This document shows positions 8,001-16,846 of a stretch of 64,000 nt of DNA, one piece after another. The DNA comes from an uncultured Clostridia bacterium (lineage in GTDB: Bacteria > Bacillota > Clostridia > TANB77 > CAG-508). The notes beneath the pieces are model-generated. The model saw nothing but the letters and a program-made list of their open reading frames with translations. It made no database searches and was not told the DNA's origin. The first letter of the stretch is position 1; each line of letters opens with the position of its first letter. Made by a program: the position numbers and the translations under genes. Location: positions 40,282-104,281 of the forward strand of contig CALXKK010000004.1 in NCBI GenBank assembly GCA_944388935.1, read 5' to 3'.

Positions 8001-8015
8001 TAGAAAAAAATTATT

Positions 8016-8056
8016 GGACCTAAATTGTTGAATTTATAACAATTTAGGTCCTTTTT
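8016..8056 (+). terminator. Terminator between the two DUF4190 genes
   Basis: GGACCTAAATTGTT (8016-8029) and AACAATTTAGGTCC (8038-8051) form a perfect 14-bp stem with an 8-base loop, followed by TTTTT. Confidence 0.9.
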
Positions 8057-8122
8057 GGTGTTGACAAAATTATATGGTAAGAATTTTTTTATGAAATCTT
8101 TATATATAAAATTAAAAATTGA

Positions 8123-8152
8123 TTGAAAATATAAATTACCTTATAGTATAAT
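8123..8152 (+). promoter_or_regulatory. Promoter of the second DUF4190 gene
   Basis: TTGAAA (8123-8128), an 18-base spacer and TATAAT (8147-8152) lie just upstream of the ribosome binding site AAAAAGGGG. Confidence 0.55.
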
Positions 8153-8182
8153 TAATTACAATTAAAAAAGGGGTTTTTAATT

Positions 8183-8557
8183 ATGGAAGAAAATAATACA
8201 AATAATAACAAAGAAAATATAAAGCCAGGAAAAAGTATCGATTTAAGCAATAATAATTCATCAAATAATACAAAAACTACGAAAAGTGAAACTAGAAAAG
8301 CTTTCAGCTTTGTATCTTTAATTTGTGGAATACTATCAATTGTATTTTCATTTTTTGTTGGGATACCAGAGCTATTAGCAATAGTAGCAATAATTATGGG
8401 AATACTTGGATTAAAATCAGAAGAGAGACGTGCTTCAATTGTTGGAATTGTTACTGGTATAATCGGGATGATTTTAAATATATTATTTATAATTGGGGTT
8501 TTATTTTTCTTCAATGTTTTATTAAATTTCATAAGTGAGTTTAAAAATATAGGTTAA
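8183..8557 (+). CDS. DUF4190 membrane protein, copy 2
   Basis: A 124-residue paralogue of the protein at 7611. The hydrophilic Asn-rich N-terminus (about 40 residues) is followed by AFSFVSLICGILSIVF and GLKSEERRASIVGIVTGIIGM, lining up segment by segment with copy 1. The tail is more hydrophobic than in copy 1. AAAAAGGGG lies upstream of the ATG. Function unknown. The gene ends just before the hydrogenase operon, but nothing in it suggests a link to hydrogen metabolism. Confidence 0.78.
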   Translation: MEENNTNNNKENIKPGKSIDLSNNNSSNNTKTTKSETRKAFSFVSLICGILSIVFSFFVGIPELLAIVAIIMGILGLKSEERRASIVGIVTGIIGMILNILFIIGVLFFFNVLLNFISEFKNIG

Positions 8558-8596
8558 AAATAGATATGTCACAGTAAAATAAAAAAAGTTGTACCA
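8546..8596 (+). repeat. Copy 1 of a repeated intergenic sequence (AAATAGATATGTCACA)
   Basis: The 16-mer AAATAGATATGTCACA (8558-8573) recurs exactly at 63936-63951. The similarity extends to both sides: AATATAGGTT before, GTAA and an A-run after, and GTACCA at the end. Here it lies between DUF4190 copy 2 and the hydrogenase operon, where the operon promoter would be expected. Confidence 0.5.
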
Positions 8597-8620
8597 ATAA
8601 GGCACAGAATGGAGGCTAAT

Positions 8621-9112
8621 ATGGGCGAAAAAAATTGTATGGACGAAAAAGTATCAAATGAAATGCAAGAACTACTAAAAAATTACACGAAAGAAAAATC
8701 AAATTTAATTCAAATTTTAAATGAAGTTCAAGAAAAATATGGTTATATTCCAAAACAAGCACAAGTTGAAATTTCTAATTATTTATCAATTCCAATGGCA
8801 GAAATTTATGGTGTCATTACGTTTTATTCTCGTTTTACTCTAGAACCAAAAGGAAAATATAATATATCAGTTTGTCTAGGCACAGCTTGCTTTGTAAAAG
8901 GCTCACAAGCGTTGCTAGATCGTTTAAAGGAAAGATTAAAGATAGAAGAAGGGCAGACTACTCCAGATGGCAAGTTTTCTATTGATGCAACAAGATGTGT
9001 TGGCGCATGTGGATTGGCTCCTGTATTTACAGTAAATAACGAGGTTTATGGAAAAGCTACTGTTAAAAAATTGGATGAGGTATTAGATGAATATATGAAA
9101 AAAGAGGACTAA
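8621..9112 (+). CDS. hydC: NuoE/HydC-like [2Fe-2S] subunit of electron-bifurcating hydrogenase
   Basis: A 163-residue thioredoxin-fold [2Fe-2S] subunit. The helical N-terminus (about 20-75, ILNEVQEKYGYIP) is typical of NuoE. The four cluster cysteines are seen as CLGTAC and CVGACG. Together with the next two genes it forms the HydABC-type complex, which in anaerobes couples NADH and reduced ferredoxin oxidation to H2 formation, or the reverse. The ATG at 8621 is chosen because GGAGG lies 5 nt upstream; the ATG at 8609 has none. The order hydC-hydB-hydA is the usual one. The cytoplasmic complex is predicted from the gene set, not from any single motif. Confidence 0.9.
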   Translation: MGEKNCMDEKVSNEMQELLKNYTKEKSNLIQILNEVQEKYGYIPKQAQVEISNYLSIPMAEIYGVITFYSRFTLEPKGKYNISVCLGTACFVKGSQALLDRLKERLKIEEGQTTPDGKFSIDATRCVGACGLAPVFTVNNEVYGKATVKKLDEVLDEYMKKED

Positions 9113-9192
9113 TTTTTAATGAAACATATAGATATTTAAAGGATTTTGCTAAATTAACGGAAAAATTTAATATAAACCGAAAGGAGAATTAT

Positions 9193-11052
9193 ATGAAAAC
9201 TTTAGAAGAAATTCACCAAATTAGAGAACAAAAAAGAAAAGAGCTTGACTTAAGGGTAAATACAGCAGCAGATACAAGAGAAAAGCATATCTTAGTATGT
9301 AGAGGAACGGGTTGTACATCATCTAAGTCACCAGATATTATAGCTAATTTTAGAAAGATTATAGAAGAAAAAGGTATCCAAAATGTTAGAGTTATACAAA
9401 CAGGATGCTTTGGACTTTGCGCCAAAGGACCTATTGTTATAATTCGACCAGAGGATACCTTTTATGCTATGGTAACTCCAGATGATTGTAGAGAGATTAT
9501 AGAGAAGCATATAGAAAAAGGTGAGATTGTAGAGAGACTTCTTTGTAAAGATGTTGACAATACAATGGTTAATCGTTTGGATGAGCTTAATTTCTATAAA
9601 AAGCAAAAGCGTATCGCTCTTAAAAATTGCGGTATTATTGACCCGGAGCAAATTGACGAGTACATAGCTTTTGATGGATATAAGGCTCTAGAGCAAGTTC
9701 TTACCCAAATGACGCCTGATGAAGTAATTAATGAAGTTAGTGAATCTGGTTTAAGAGGACGTGGAGGTGCTGGATTCCCAACTGGTAGGAAATGGTTATT
9801 TACGAAACAAGCTGAAGGTGACCAAAAGTATGTTGTTTGTAATGCAGATGAAGGAGATCCAGGAGCATTTATGGATCGTAGTATTCTAGAAGGTGACCCA
9901 CATAGTGTGCTAGAAGCTATGGAAATTGCAGGATATAGTATTGGTGCAGATAAGGGATATATTTATGTAAGAGCAGAATATCCAATAGCTGTTCAAAGAC
10001 TTAGAGTTGCAATTGACCAAGCCAGAGATTATGGTTTACTTGGAAAGAATATTTTTGGTACAGATTTTTCTTTTGATATAGAGATTAGATTAGGAGCTGG
10101 TGCTTTTGTTTGTGGTGAGGAGACCGCACTTCTAGAATCTATAGAAGGTAGAAGAGGACAACCACGTGTTAAACCTCCATATCCTGCTAATTCAGGCTTA
10201 TGGGGAAAACCAACATTAATTAATAATGTTGAAACATATGCAAATATCACAAGAATTATTTTGAATGGTGCTAAATGGTATGCAAGCATTGGAACGGAGA
10301 AATCTAAAGGAACTAAAGTTTTTGCTTTGGGCGGAAATGTAAATAACATAGGTTTAGTTGAGGTGCCAATGGGAACTACTTTAAGAGAGATTGTATTTGA
10401 TATTGGTGGTGGAATTCCTAATGGTAGAGAGTTTAAGGCTGCTCAAACCGGTGGACCTTCTGGTGGATGTATTCCAAAGGAGCATTTGGACACACCAATA
10501 GATTACGAGTCTCTTTCTAGTATTGGCTCTATGATGGGTTCTGGTGGGCTTATAGTTATGGACGATTCTAAATGTATGGTTAATATTTCTAAATTTTATT
10601 TAGACTTTACAGTTAGTGAAAGTTGCGGTAAATGTACTCCTTGTAGAATTGGTACAAAGAGAATGTTGGAAATTTTGGATAGAATGTGCGAAGGAAAAGC
10701 TGATGAGGATGATTTATATAAATTGGAGAAATTGGCTTTAAATATTAAAAAGTCAGCAATATGCGGACTTGGTCAAACTGCTCCAAACCCAGTTTTAAGT
10801 ACTTTGAAATATTTTAGAGATGAATATATGGAACACATAAAATATAAAAAATGTAGAGCTGGTCAATGCAAAGCTTTGGCTAATATCGAGATTGATCCAG
10901 AGAAATGTAAAGGTTGTGGAATTTGCAAGAGAAATTGTCCTGTTAACGCAATTACAGGAGAGCCAAGACAACCACATAAAATTGACCCAGATGTATGTAT
11001 TAAATGTGGTACTTGTGTTGATAAATGTCCGTTTAAGGCTATAAAAAAATAG
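9193..11052 (+). CDS. hydB: NuoF/HydB-like NADH-binding flavoprotein subunit
   Basis: A 619-residue protein with the complete HydB layout. It has an N-terminal [2Fe-2S] thioredoxin-like domain (CRGTGC near 36, TGCFGLC near 72), the NADH/FMN-binding NuoF core (GRGGAGFPTG near 190, GAGAFVCGEETALLES near 300), an SLBB segment, and the [4Fe-4S] motif SCGKCTPCR near 478. The C-terminal two-cluster ferredoxin has CKGCGICKRNC and CIKCGTCVDKC (about 570-615). Plain respiratory NuoF lacks the two ends, so this form points to the soluble bifurcating hydrogenase. FMN in this subunit is the likely bifurcation site in the family. GAAAGGAGAATTAT precedes the ATG. Confidence 0.94.
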   Translation: MKTLEEIHQIREQKRKELDLRVNTAADTREKHILVCRGTGCTSSKSPDIIANFRKIIEEKGIQNVRVIQTGCFGLCAKGPIVIIRPEDTFYAMVTPDDCREIIEKHIEKGEIVERLLCKDVDNTMVNRLDELNFYKKQKRIALKNCGIIDPEQIDEYIAFDGYKALEQVLTQMTPDEVINEVSESGLRGRGGAGFPTGRKWLFTKQAEGDQKYVVCNADEGDPGAFMDRSILEGDPHSVLEAMEIAGYSIGADKGYIYVRAEYPIAVQRLRVAIDQARDYGLLGKNIFGTDFSFDIEIRLGAGAFVCGEETALLESIEGRRGQPRVKPPYPANSGLWGKPTLINNVETYANITRIILNGAKWYASIGTEKSKGTKVFALGGNVNNIGLVEVPMGTTLREIVFDIGGGIPNGREFKAAQTGGPSGGCIPKEHLDTPIDYESLSSIGSMMGSGGLIVMDDSKCMVNISKFYLDFTVSESCGKCTPCRIGTKRMLEILDRMCEGKADEDDLYKLEKLALNIKKSAICGLGQTAPNPVLSTLKYFRDEYMEHIKYKKCRAGQCKALANIEIDPEKCKGCGICKRNCPVNAITGEPRQPHKIDPDVCIKCGTCVDKCPFKAIKK

Positions 11053-11119
11053 TTGCGAATTAACACAGAACTGAGATTGCACATAGAAAAATAAAGCCTA
11101 ATTAGAAGGGAGAATTAAT

Positions 11120-12871
11120 ATGGATGAAAATTTAGTTGCATTAACTATTGACGATAAAGAAGTAAAAGTAAAGCAAGGGACTACTATCTTGCAAGCTGCA
11201 AAACAAGCTAATATAGATATTCCTACCTTATGTTTCTTAAAAGATATTAATGAGGTTGGAGATTGTAGAATGTGCATAGTAGAAGTAGATGGAAGAAAAG
11301 GTTTTGCGACTTCTTGTATTCAAAAAGTAGAAGAAGGTATGGTTGTACATACGCATTCACCAGCTGTTATGGAAGCTAGAAGAGTTATACTAGATTTAAT
11401 ATTATCAAATCATCATCGTGATTGTTTAACTTGTACTCGTAATGGAAATTGTGAATTGCAAGCATTGGCAATGAAATTTAATGTTCAACATGTGGAATTT
11501 GAAGGCGAGATGACGGAGCATAAAATTGATGATAAATCACCTGCAATTGTTAGAGATTTTAACAAGTGTATTTTGTGTAGAAGATGTGTTGCTGCTTGTA
11601 AGAATGTTCAACAAATTGGCGCTATTGATTGCATTAATAGAGGTTTTGAATCTTGCATTTCTACAGTTGGAGATAATAGTTTAAATGATGTTAACTGTAC
11701 TTTTTGTGGTCAATGTATAGAAGCTTGCCCAACAGGAGCGTTAAAAGAAAAAGAATACATTAAAGATGTATGGAGAAATTTAAAAGATCCAGATGTATAT
11801 ACTGTTGTTCAAACAGCTCCGGCTGTTAGAGTTGCATTGGGCGAAGAGTTTGGAATGCCTATTGGAACAAATGTAACAGGTAAAATGGTCTCTGCTCTAA
11901 AGAGTTTAGGATTTGATAGAGTATTTGACACAAATACTGGTGCAGATTTAACAATTATGGAAGAAGCAAATGAATTTGTAGAACGTTTTAAAAATCAAGA
12001 TTGTCTTCCAATGATAACATCTTGTAGTCCAGGCTGGGTAAGGTTTGCAGAGAAAAATTATCCGGATTTATTAGGACATTTGTCAAGCTGTAAATCTCCT
12101 CATCAAATGTTTGGAGCAATGGTAAAATCATATTATGCAAAAAAATATAATATTGATCCAAAGAAAATATGTATGGTTTCTGTTATGCCTTGTATTGCTA
12201 AAAAATATGAGTGCCAAAGAGAAGAGATGGAAGTTGATGGCGTTCGTGATGTTGATTATGTAATTACAACAAGAGAGTTATCTAGAATGATTAAACAAGC
12301 AAATATTGAATTTACACAATTAGAAGATGATGTATTCGATGAGCCAATGGGAGAAGCTACAGGTGCTGGTGCAATATTTGGAACAACTGGTGGTGTTATG
12401 GAAGCAGCATTAAGAACTGCAGCAGATACATTGGAAGGAAAGGACTTACCACAATTCGAATACACTGCAGTAAGAGGTGGTAAAGGAAGAAAGGAAACAA
12501 CAGTAGAGATTGCCGGAAAAAAGATTAAAGCAGTTGTAGTAAGTGGCCTAAGTAATGCTAGAAAAGTAATGGACGAGATAAGAGAAGGCAAAGCAGATTA
12601 TCAATTTGTAGAAATAATGGCATGTCCAGGAGGATGTGTAATGGGCGGAGGTCAACCTATAAAGAGCTCAAAGATAAGAAGTGAGGTTGATGTAAGAAAA
12701 TTAAGAGCAGATGCTCTATATACAATAGATGAAAAGAGCGTTATAAGAAAATCGCACGAAAGCCCAGTAATGAAGCAAATGTACGCAGAATTCTTGCAAA
12801 AGCCAGGAAGCGAAATAGCACACAAATACTTACATACACATTATACGCCAAAGAAATTGTATGATATTTAG
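11120..12871 (+). CDS. hydA: [FeFe] hydrogenase catalytic subunit with altered L1 motif
   Basis: A 583-residue [FeFe] hydrogenase. It has a [2Fe-2S] ferredoxin domain (Cys about 38-55), the His/Cys-ligated cluster segment HHRDCLTCTRNGNCEL, two [4Fe-4S] motifs (CILCRRCVAAC, CTFCGQCIEAC), and the H-cluster domain. Motif L2 is MPCIAKKYEC and L3 is MACPGGCVMGGGQP, both standard. Motif L1 reads TSCSPGW (residues 300-306), with Ser303 in place of the usual second cysteine of TSCCP, the residue that passes protons to the active site in well-studied enzymes. A small-subunit-like tail is included. Maturases HydE/F/G are not in the window. Confidence 0.95.
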   Translation: MDENLVALTIDDKEVKVKQGTTILQAAKQANIDIPTLCFLKDINEVGDCRMCIVEVDGRKGFATSCIQKVEEGMVVHTHSPAVMEARRVILDLILSNHHRDCLTCTRNGNCELQALAMKFNVQHVEFEGEMTEHKIDDKSPAIVRDFNKCILCRRCVAACKNVQQIGAIDCINRGFESCISTVGDNSLNDVNCTFCGQCIEACPTGALKEKEYIKDVWRNLKDPDVYTVVQTAPAVRVALGEEFGMPIGTNVTGKMVSALKSLGFDRVFDTNTGADLTIMEEANEFVERFKNQDCLPMITSCSPGWVRFAEKNYPDLLGHLSSCKSPHQMFGAMVKSYYAKKYNIDPKKICMVSVMPCIAKKYECQREEMEVDGVRDVDYVITTRELSRMIKQANIEFTQLEDDVFDEPMGEATGAGAIFGTTGGVMEAALRTAADTLEGKDLPQFEYTAVRGGKGRKETTVEIAGKKIKAVVVSGLSNARKVMDEIREGKADYQFVEIMACPGGCVMGGGQPIKSSKIRSEVDVRKLRADALYTIDEKSVIRKSHESPVMKQMYAEFLQKPGSEIAHKYLHTHYTPKKLYDI

Positions 12872-12897
12872 GGATTGGAGGACGGTCCTAAAATCCC
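12871..12897. repeat. REP-like palindromic element, copy 1
   Basis: A 27-bp interrupted palindrome with ends GGGATT/AATCCC and core GGACGGTCC. It begins at the last base of the hydA stop codon. It belongs to the same family as the elements at 15125, 35394, 40315 and 62324, and can fold into a hairpin that might also end the hydrogenase transcript. Confidence 0.75.
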
Positions 12898-12932
12898 TGT
12901 TTGAAATTTATCATTGAAATGGAGAGATTTAT

Positions 12933-13463
12933 ATGAATACTGAATACGAAATTAGAGTTCTAGAAATTAACAAACAGAAACTTATAGAAAAGCTCGAGAA
13001 ACTAGGTGCTGAGTTTAAAGGCGACAATGAACAAAGAAGATATGTTTATGATGTGATTCCAAAGGAAGATGGCAAATGGATTAGGTTAAGAACTAATGGT
13101 AAAAAAACTACACTTACATATAAAAATGTTGTAGATACTACTATAGATGGAACGAAAGAATTGGAAGTAGAAGTTTCTGATTTCGAAAAAACAAATGAGC
13201 TATTAGAAAATATGGGAATAAAAAATAGGGGCTATCAAGAAAATCGAAGAACTCAATATGTTCTAAATGGTGTTGAAATTGATATTGATTCATGGCCTAT
13301 GATTCCTACATATGTCGAGATTGAAGGCAAGAATGAGGATGAGGTCTTAAAAACGCTAGATTTACTAGAGTTACCAAATGACAAAGTTACAACTTTGGAC
13401 GTTGATAGTGTTTATAAGAAATATGGAATTAATCTGAAAGATATAAAAGTGTTGAAGTTTTAG
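12933..13463 (+). CDS. CYTH-domain protein (class IV adenylate cyclase-like)
   Basis: A 176-residue CYTH-domain protein. The N-terminal signature is EYEIRV, the ExExK-type start with Arg in place of Lys. Charged tunnel strands follow in order: RRYVYDV, KWIRLRTNG, TTLTYK, ELEVEVSD, RRTQYVLNGVEIDIDSW and YVEIEGK. CyaB-type class IV adenylate cyclases and tripolyphosphatases share this fold, and sequence alone does not separate them. GGAGAGATTTAT precedes the ATG. It is followed after 19 bases by the broken peptidase gene, and the two were perhaps one transcript. Confidence 0.78.
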   Translation: MNTEYEIRVLEINKQKLIEKLEKLGAEFKGDNEQRRYVYDVIPKEDGKWIRLRTNGKKTTLTYKNVVDTTIDGTKELEVEVSDFEKTNELLENMGIKNRGYQENRRTQYVLNGVEIDIDSWPMIPTYVEIEGKNEDEVLKTLDLLELPNDKVTTLDVDSVYKKYGINLKDIKVLKF

Positions 13464-13482
13464 AGATAATGGGGCAAGATAT

Positions 13483-14915
13483 ATGAATGAACTTGATGTT
13501 AATGAAGTAGTAAAATACTTTTTCGAAATAAGCAAAATTCCAAGAATGTCTGGTAAGGAAGAAAAGATAGCAGACTATGTAGAAAATTTTGCGAAGGAGA
13601 GAAATTTAAAATATATAAGAGATTCTTACAATAATATAATCATATTTAAAGAATCAACAAATCATAATAAAAACGATGAAAGCATAATGTTGCAATGCCA
13701 TTTAGATATGGTGTGCCAAAAAGAGGAAGATTCCAATCATGATTTTAGCAAAGATGGTTTGGATGTTTATATTGATGGAGATTTTATTAAAGCTAAAAAT
13801 ACTACACTTGGTGCAGATAATGGAATAGGAATTGCTATAATATTTGCAATATTAAATTCTAATAAGATAAGTCATCCAAGAATAGAAGCTATATTTACAG
13901 TACAAGAAGAGACAACTATGGAAGGAGCACAAAAGATAGATGTCAGTGTGTTAAAAAGTAAAAAGATGATATGCTTGGACAATATGAATGAAGATGAATT
14001 ATGGATTGGATGTGCTGGAGCCAAAATATTTGAATACGATATAGAATGTAATAAACAAGAGAATAATGGAAATTATGCATTAATAAAAATAGGAATAAAT
14101 GGCTTTAGAGGCGGTTATTCTGGAAAAGATATATCTAAAAATAGAGGAAATCCTATAAAAGAAATGGGAAATTTACTGAACGACTTATATGCAAAATTTA
14201 ATATTTATTTAAAAAATATTCATGGCGGTAGAAAAGTAAATGTAATACCAAGAGAGTGTTATAGCGAAATATACATTAAAAAAGATGATTTTAATAAAGT
14301 AAATCAAGAAATAATGAATTATGATAAATTATTAAAGCAGAAAAATTCAAATGATAATGAAAATATTAGTATTAATGTAGAAAAAATTGAACAAATAGAC
14401 AATTATAGTTATGACGCCAATACGACTAAAAAAGTTATAAATATCATAAAAGATTTAAAAGATGGCGTGTACTATAAAGACAAATATGGAAATCCACTAG
14501 TTTCATTAAACATAGAAAAATAGAAAGTCTTGTTGACAAAATAAAAATTTCTTTTTCTATTAGAACAAATAGAAGCGAAATAGAACAAAAGTTAGAAAAA
14601 CAATTGGATGATATAGTTAGTAAATATAATATACTAAAAAGTAAAAGCGAATTATCAGGGTATGAGCATATAGAAAGGTCAAAATTTGTAGATACCTGTA
14701 AAACGATATATAAACAATATTTTAATAAAGAGCCTAAAGTGATAGATATGCATATATGTTTAGAAGCGGGCTTTTTTGCAAACAAAATACCGGAATTGGA
14801 TTTTATTGCGATAGCACCAAATATATATGATGCTCATAGTCCAAAAGAAAGATGTTCAATAAGTTTTTTAAAGAGGGTATATAATTATATTGTTTTGATA
14901 TTAGAGCAAATATAA
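13483..14915 (+). pseudogene. pepD: Aminoacyl-histidine dipeptidase (PepD, M20 family) split by a frameshift
   Basis: Two adjacent frames together cover one PepD protein of about 477 residues. Frame one (13483-14523) carries the zinc-ligand motifs LQCHLDMV and GADNGIGIA, the catalytic EET and the LDNMNEDELWIGCAG segment. It stops at TAG 14521-14523 right after a run of five A (14516-14520). The other frame, open from 14523, continues with ESLVDKIKISFSIR and ends with the family's C-terminal PNIYDAHSPKE, which holds the last zinc-binding His. One extra A in the run would join them as SLNIEKIESLVDK. GGYSG replaces the usual GGHSG. Either a recent null mutation, a slippage site or a sequencing error. 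Confidence 0.85.
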
Positions 14916-14928
14916 TATATGTAAAAAG

Positions 14929-14956
14929 ACAATGCAAATTAATGCATTGTTTTTTC
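14929..14956 (+). terminator. Terminator after the pepD pseudogene
   Basis: ACAATGCA (14929-14936) and TGCATTGT (14943-14950) pair across six bases, followed by TTTTTC. Confidence 0.75.
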
Positions 14957-15173
14957 TTACCATACTGACTACCCATCCTAATAGAAAAAAATAAAAAATA
15001 ACTATATAATAACAAAGGAAAATTTATGAAAAAATGAAACACACAATTAATAAAGCCTTGCAAAAAATAAACAAATAAAATAAAATTAGCATGTAGCTTA
15101 GTTTTAAAAATTTACATAAAATTTGAACTTTTAAGGTCCGTCCCTAAAGTTCATAAAGGAGGAGCGAAAAACC
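14957..15173. other. Intergenic region before accD, AT-rich
   Basis: This gap is AT-rich with many A runs. It contains the palindromic element at 15125-15152 and then the accD ribosome binding site. The accDA-fabI promoter should lie here, but I see no hexamer pair that stands out. No RNA gene or protein frame is convincing. Confidence 0.3.
15125..15152. repeat. REP-like palindromic element, copy 2
   Basis: A 28-bp interrupted palindrome with ends GAACTTT/AAAGTTC and core AGGTCCGTCC. It is identical base for base to the copy at 62324-62351, and is the inverted relative of the GGGATT-ended copies. Confidence 0.8.
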
Positions 15174-16025
15174 ATGGTAATCGACAAAATAAAAAAGGTT
15201 AATGGTACCGAAGACGAGAAGCCACACAAAAATACGAAAGCATCAGATATGTTAGTTGGAAAATGGGTTAAATGTGATGCTTGTAAAGAAATTTTGTATA
15301 AAGATGATGTACATAAAAATTTAAGTGTATGTCCAAACTGTGGCAAGCACTTTAGAATTTCTGCAAGAAGAAGAATTAAACAAATTATAGACGAGGGAAC
15401 TTTTGAAGAGACATACGAGAATTTACCAGAAACAGACCCAATTAAATTTGATGGTTACTTAAAGAAAATTGAAGCTTTAAGAGAAAAAACAAAAATTCAG
15501 GAAGCAGTTAAAACTGGTTTTGGAGCAATAAATGGTAATAAAGTTGTAATTGCAGTAATGGATAGTAACTTTCTTATGGGTAGTATGGGAAGTGTTGTTG
15601 GTGAAAAGATAACACTTGCTATAGAAGATGCAATAAAAGATAAATTACCTTTTGTAATTTTCTGTGTTTCGGGTGGTGCTAGAATGCAAGAAGGAATGGT
15701 TTCTTTAATGCAAATGGCTAAAACTTCTGCAGCTATGGCAAAGTTAGATGATGAAGGTTTACTAAGCATTACAGTTTTAACAGACCCAACAACGGGTGGT
15801 GTTACAGCAAGCTTCGCAAGTTTAGGAGATATAATTTTAGCAGAGCCAAATGCATTAATAGGATTTGCAGGACCTAGAGTAATAGAGCAAACCATAGGTC
15901 AAAAATTGCCAGAAGGTTTCCAAAGATCAGAATTTTTATTAGAACATGGTTTTATAGATAAAATAGTTGAAAGAAAAGATATGAAAAAAACATTAGCACA
16001 AATATTAGAGTTGCATAAAAACTAG
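15174..16025 (+). CDS. accD: Acetyl-CoA carboxylase carboxyltransferase subunit beta
   Basis: A 283-residue AccD. The N-terminal four-cysteine zinc ribbon is visible as CDACKEIL and CPNCGKHFR (about residues 35-60). The crotonase-fold carboxyltransferase core follows, with [21 protein letters not shown], the loop [18 protein letters not shown] and [11 protein letters not shown]. AccD pairs with AccA to move the carboxyl group from biotin to acetyl-CoA, the committed step of fatty-acid synthesis. The ATG follows AAAGGAGGAGCG. accA starts 17 bases after the stop. The biotin parts accB and accC are not in the window. Confidence 0.96.
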   Translation: MVIDKIKKVNGTEDEKPHKNTKASDMLVGKWVKCDACKEILYKDDVHKNLSVCPNCGKHFRISARRRIKQIIDEGTFEETYENLPETDPIKFDGYLKKIEALREKTKIQEAVKTGFGAINGNKVVIAVMDSNFLMGSMGSVVGEKITLAIEDAIKDKLPFVIFCVSGGARMQEGMVSLMQMAKTSAAMAKLDDEGLLSITVLTDPTTGGVTASFASLGDIILAEPNALIGFAGPRVIEQTIGQKLPEGFQRSEFLLEHGFIDKIVERKDMKKTLAQILELHKN

Positions 16026-16042
16026 AAAGGAGATGAAATTAA

Positions 16043-16843
16043 ATGAGTAAAAAATCAGCTTGGGACATAGTTATGCTAGCAAGGGATAGCCAAAGACCAA
16101 AAGCAAAAGATTACATAAATTCAATAGTGGATGATTTCATCGAATTTCATGGTGATAGATATTTTGGAGATGACAAATCTATTATTGGAGGAATAGGAAG
16201 AATTAATGGAACAGTAGTTACTGTTATAGGTCAGGAAAAAGGTAGTACAACCAAAGAAAAGATGGAAAGAAACTTTGGTATGACTAATCCGGAAGGATAT
16301 AGAAAAGCATTAAGACTTATGAAACAAGCAGAAAAATTCCATAGACCTGTAATTACTTTCGTAGATACCCCAGGAGCATATCCAGGATTGGGAGCAGAAG
16401 AGAGAGGTCAAGGAGAAGCAATAGCAAGAAACTTAATGGAAATGTCAAGATTAAAAACTCCAATTATTGCAATTGTAATTGGTGAAGGTTCAAGCGGTGG
16501 AGCTTTAGCAATTTGTGTTGGTGATAGAATTGCAATGCTAGAAAACAGTGTGTATTCAGTATTATCACCAGAAGGTTTTGCAAGTATTCTTTATAAAGAT
16601 GCAAGTAAAAATAAAGAAGCAGCAGAAAAAATGAAAATCACTGCAAAAGACCTAAAAGAACTAGGAATAATCGACGACATTATAAAAGAATCAGATAATC
16701 AAGAAGAAAATTTAGAGTTTGTATCAAAAGAATTAAAAGAATATATTACGAAAACTCTAAAGAAATTAAATAAGTTAAGTACCGAAGATTTATTAAATCT
16801 TAGATATGAAAAATATAGAAAAATAGGAAAGATGGAGGAGTAA
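16043..16843 (+). CDS. accA: Acetyl-CoA carboxylase carboxyltransferase subunit alpha
   Basis: A 266-residue AccA. Typical features are the N-terminal [19 protein letters not shown], the substrate loop [18 protein letters not shown]-like [11 protein letters not shown], and the oxyanion-hole region [18 protein letters not shown] with [11 protein letters not shown]. It forms the alpha2-beta2 carboxyltransferase with AccD, encoded just upstream. AAAGGAGATG serves the ATG. fabI follows after 3 bases, so translation is probably coupled. The protein is shorter than the 310-residue proteobacterial form but normal for Firmicutes. Confidence 0.96.
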   Translation: MSKKSAWDIVMLARDSQRPKAKDYINSIVDDFIEFHGDRYFGDDKSIIGGIGRINGTVVTVIGQEKGSTTKEKMERNFGMTNPEGYRKALRLMKQAEKFHRPVITFVDTPGAYPGLGAEERGQGEAIARNLMEMSRLKTPIIAIVIGEGSSGGALAICVGDRIAMLENSVYSVLSPEGFASILYKDASKNKEAAEKMKITAKDLKELGIIDDIIKESDNQEENLEFVSKELKEYITKTLKKLNKLSTEDLLNLRYEKYRKIGKMEE

Positions 16844-16846
16844 ATT

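Noticed and set aside
8323..8538. Alternative + frame inside DUF4190 copy 2
   Set aside because: The main frame matches a paralogue; this one is rich in Trp, Tyr and Asn with no family.
9328..9651. Minus-strand open frame within the hydB region
   Set aside because: A shadow of a strongly conserved gene; composition and lack of start signals argue against coding.
14803..15063. Minus-strand frame over the pepD end and the gap before accD
   Set aside because: Low-complexity, no ribosome binding site, overlaps a terminator.
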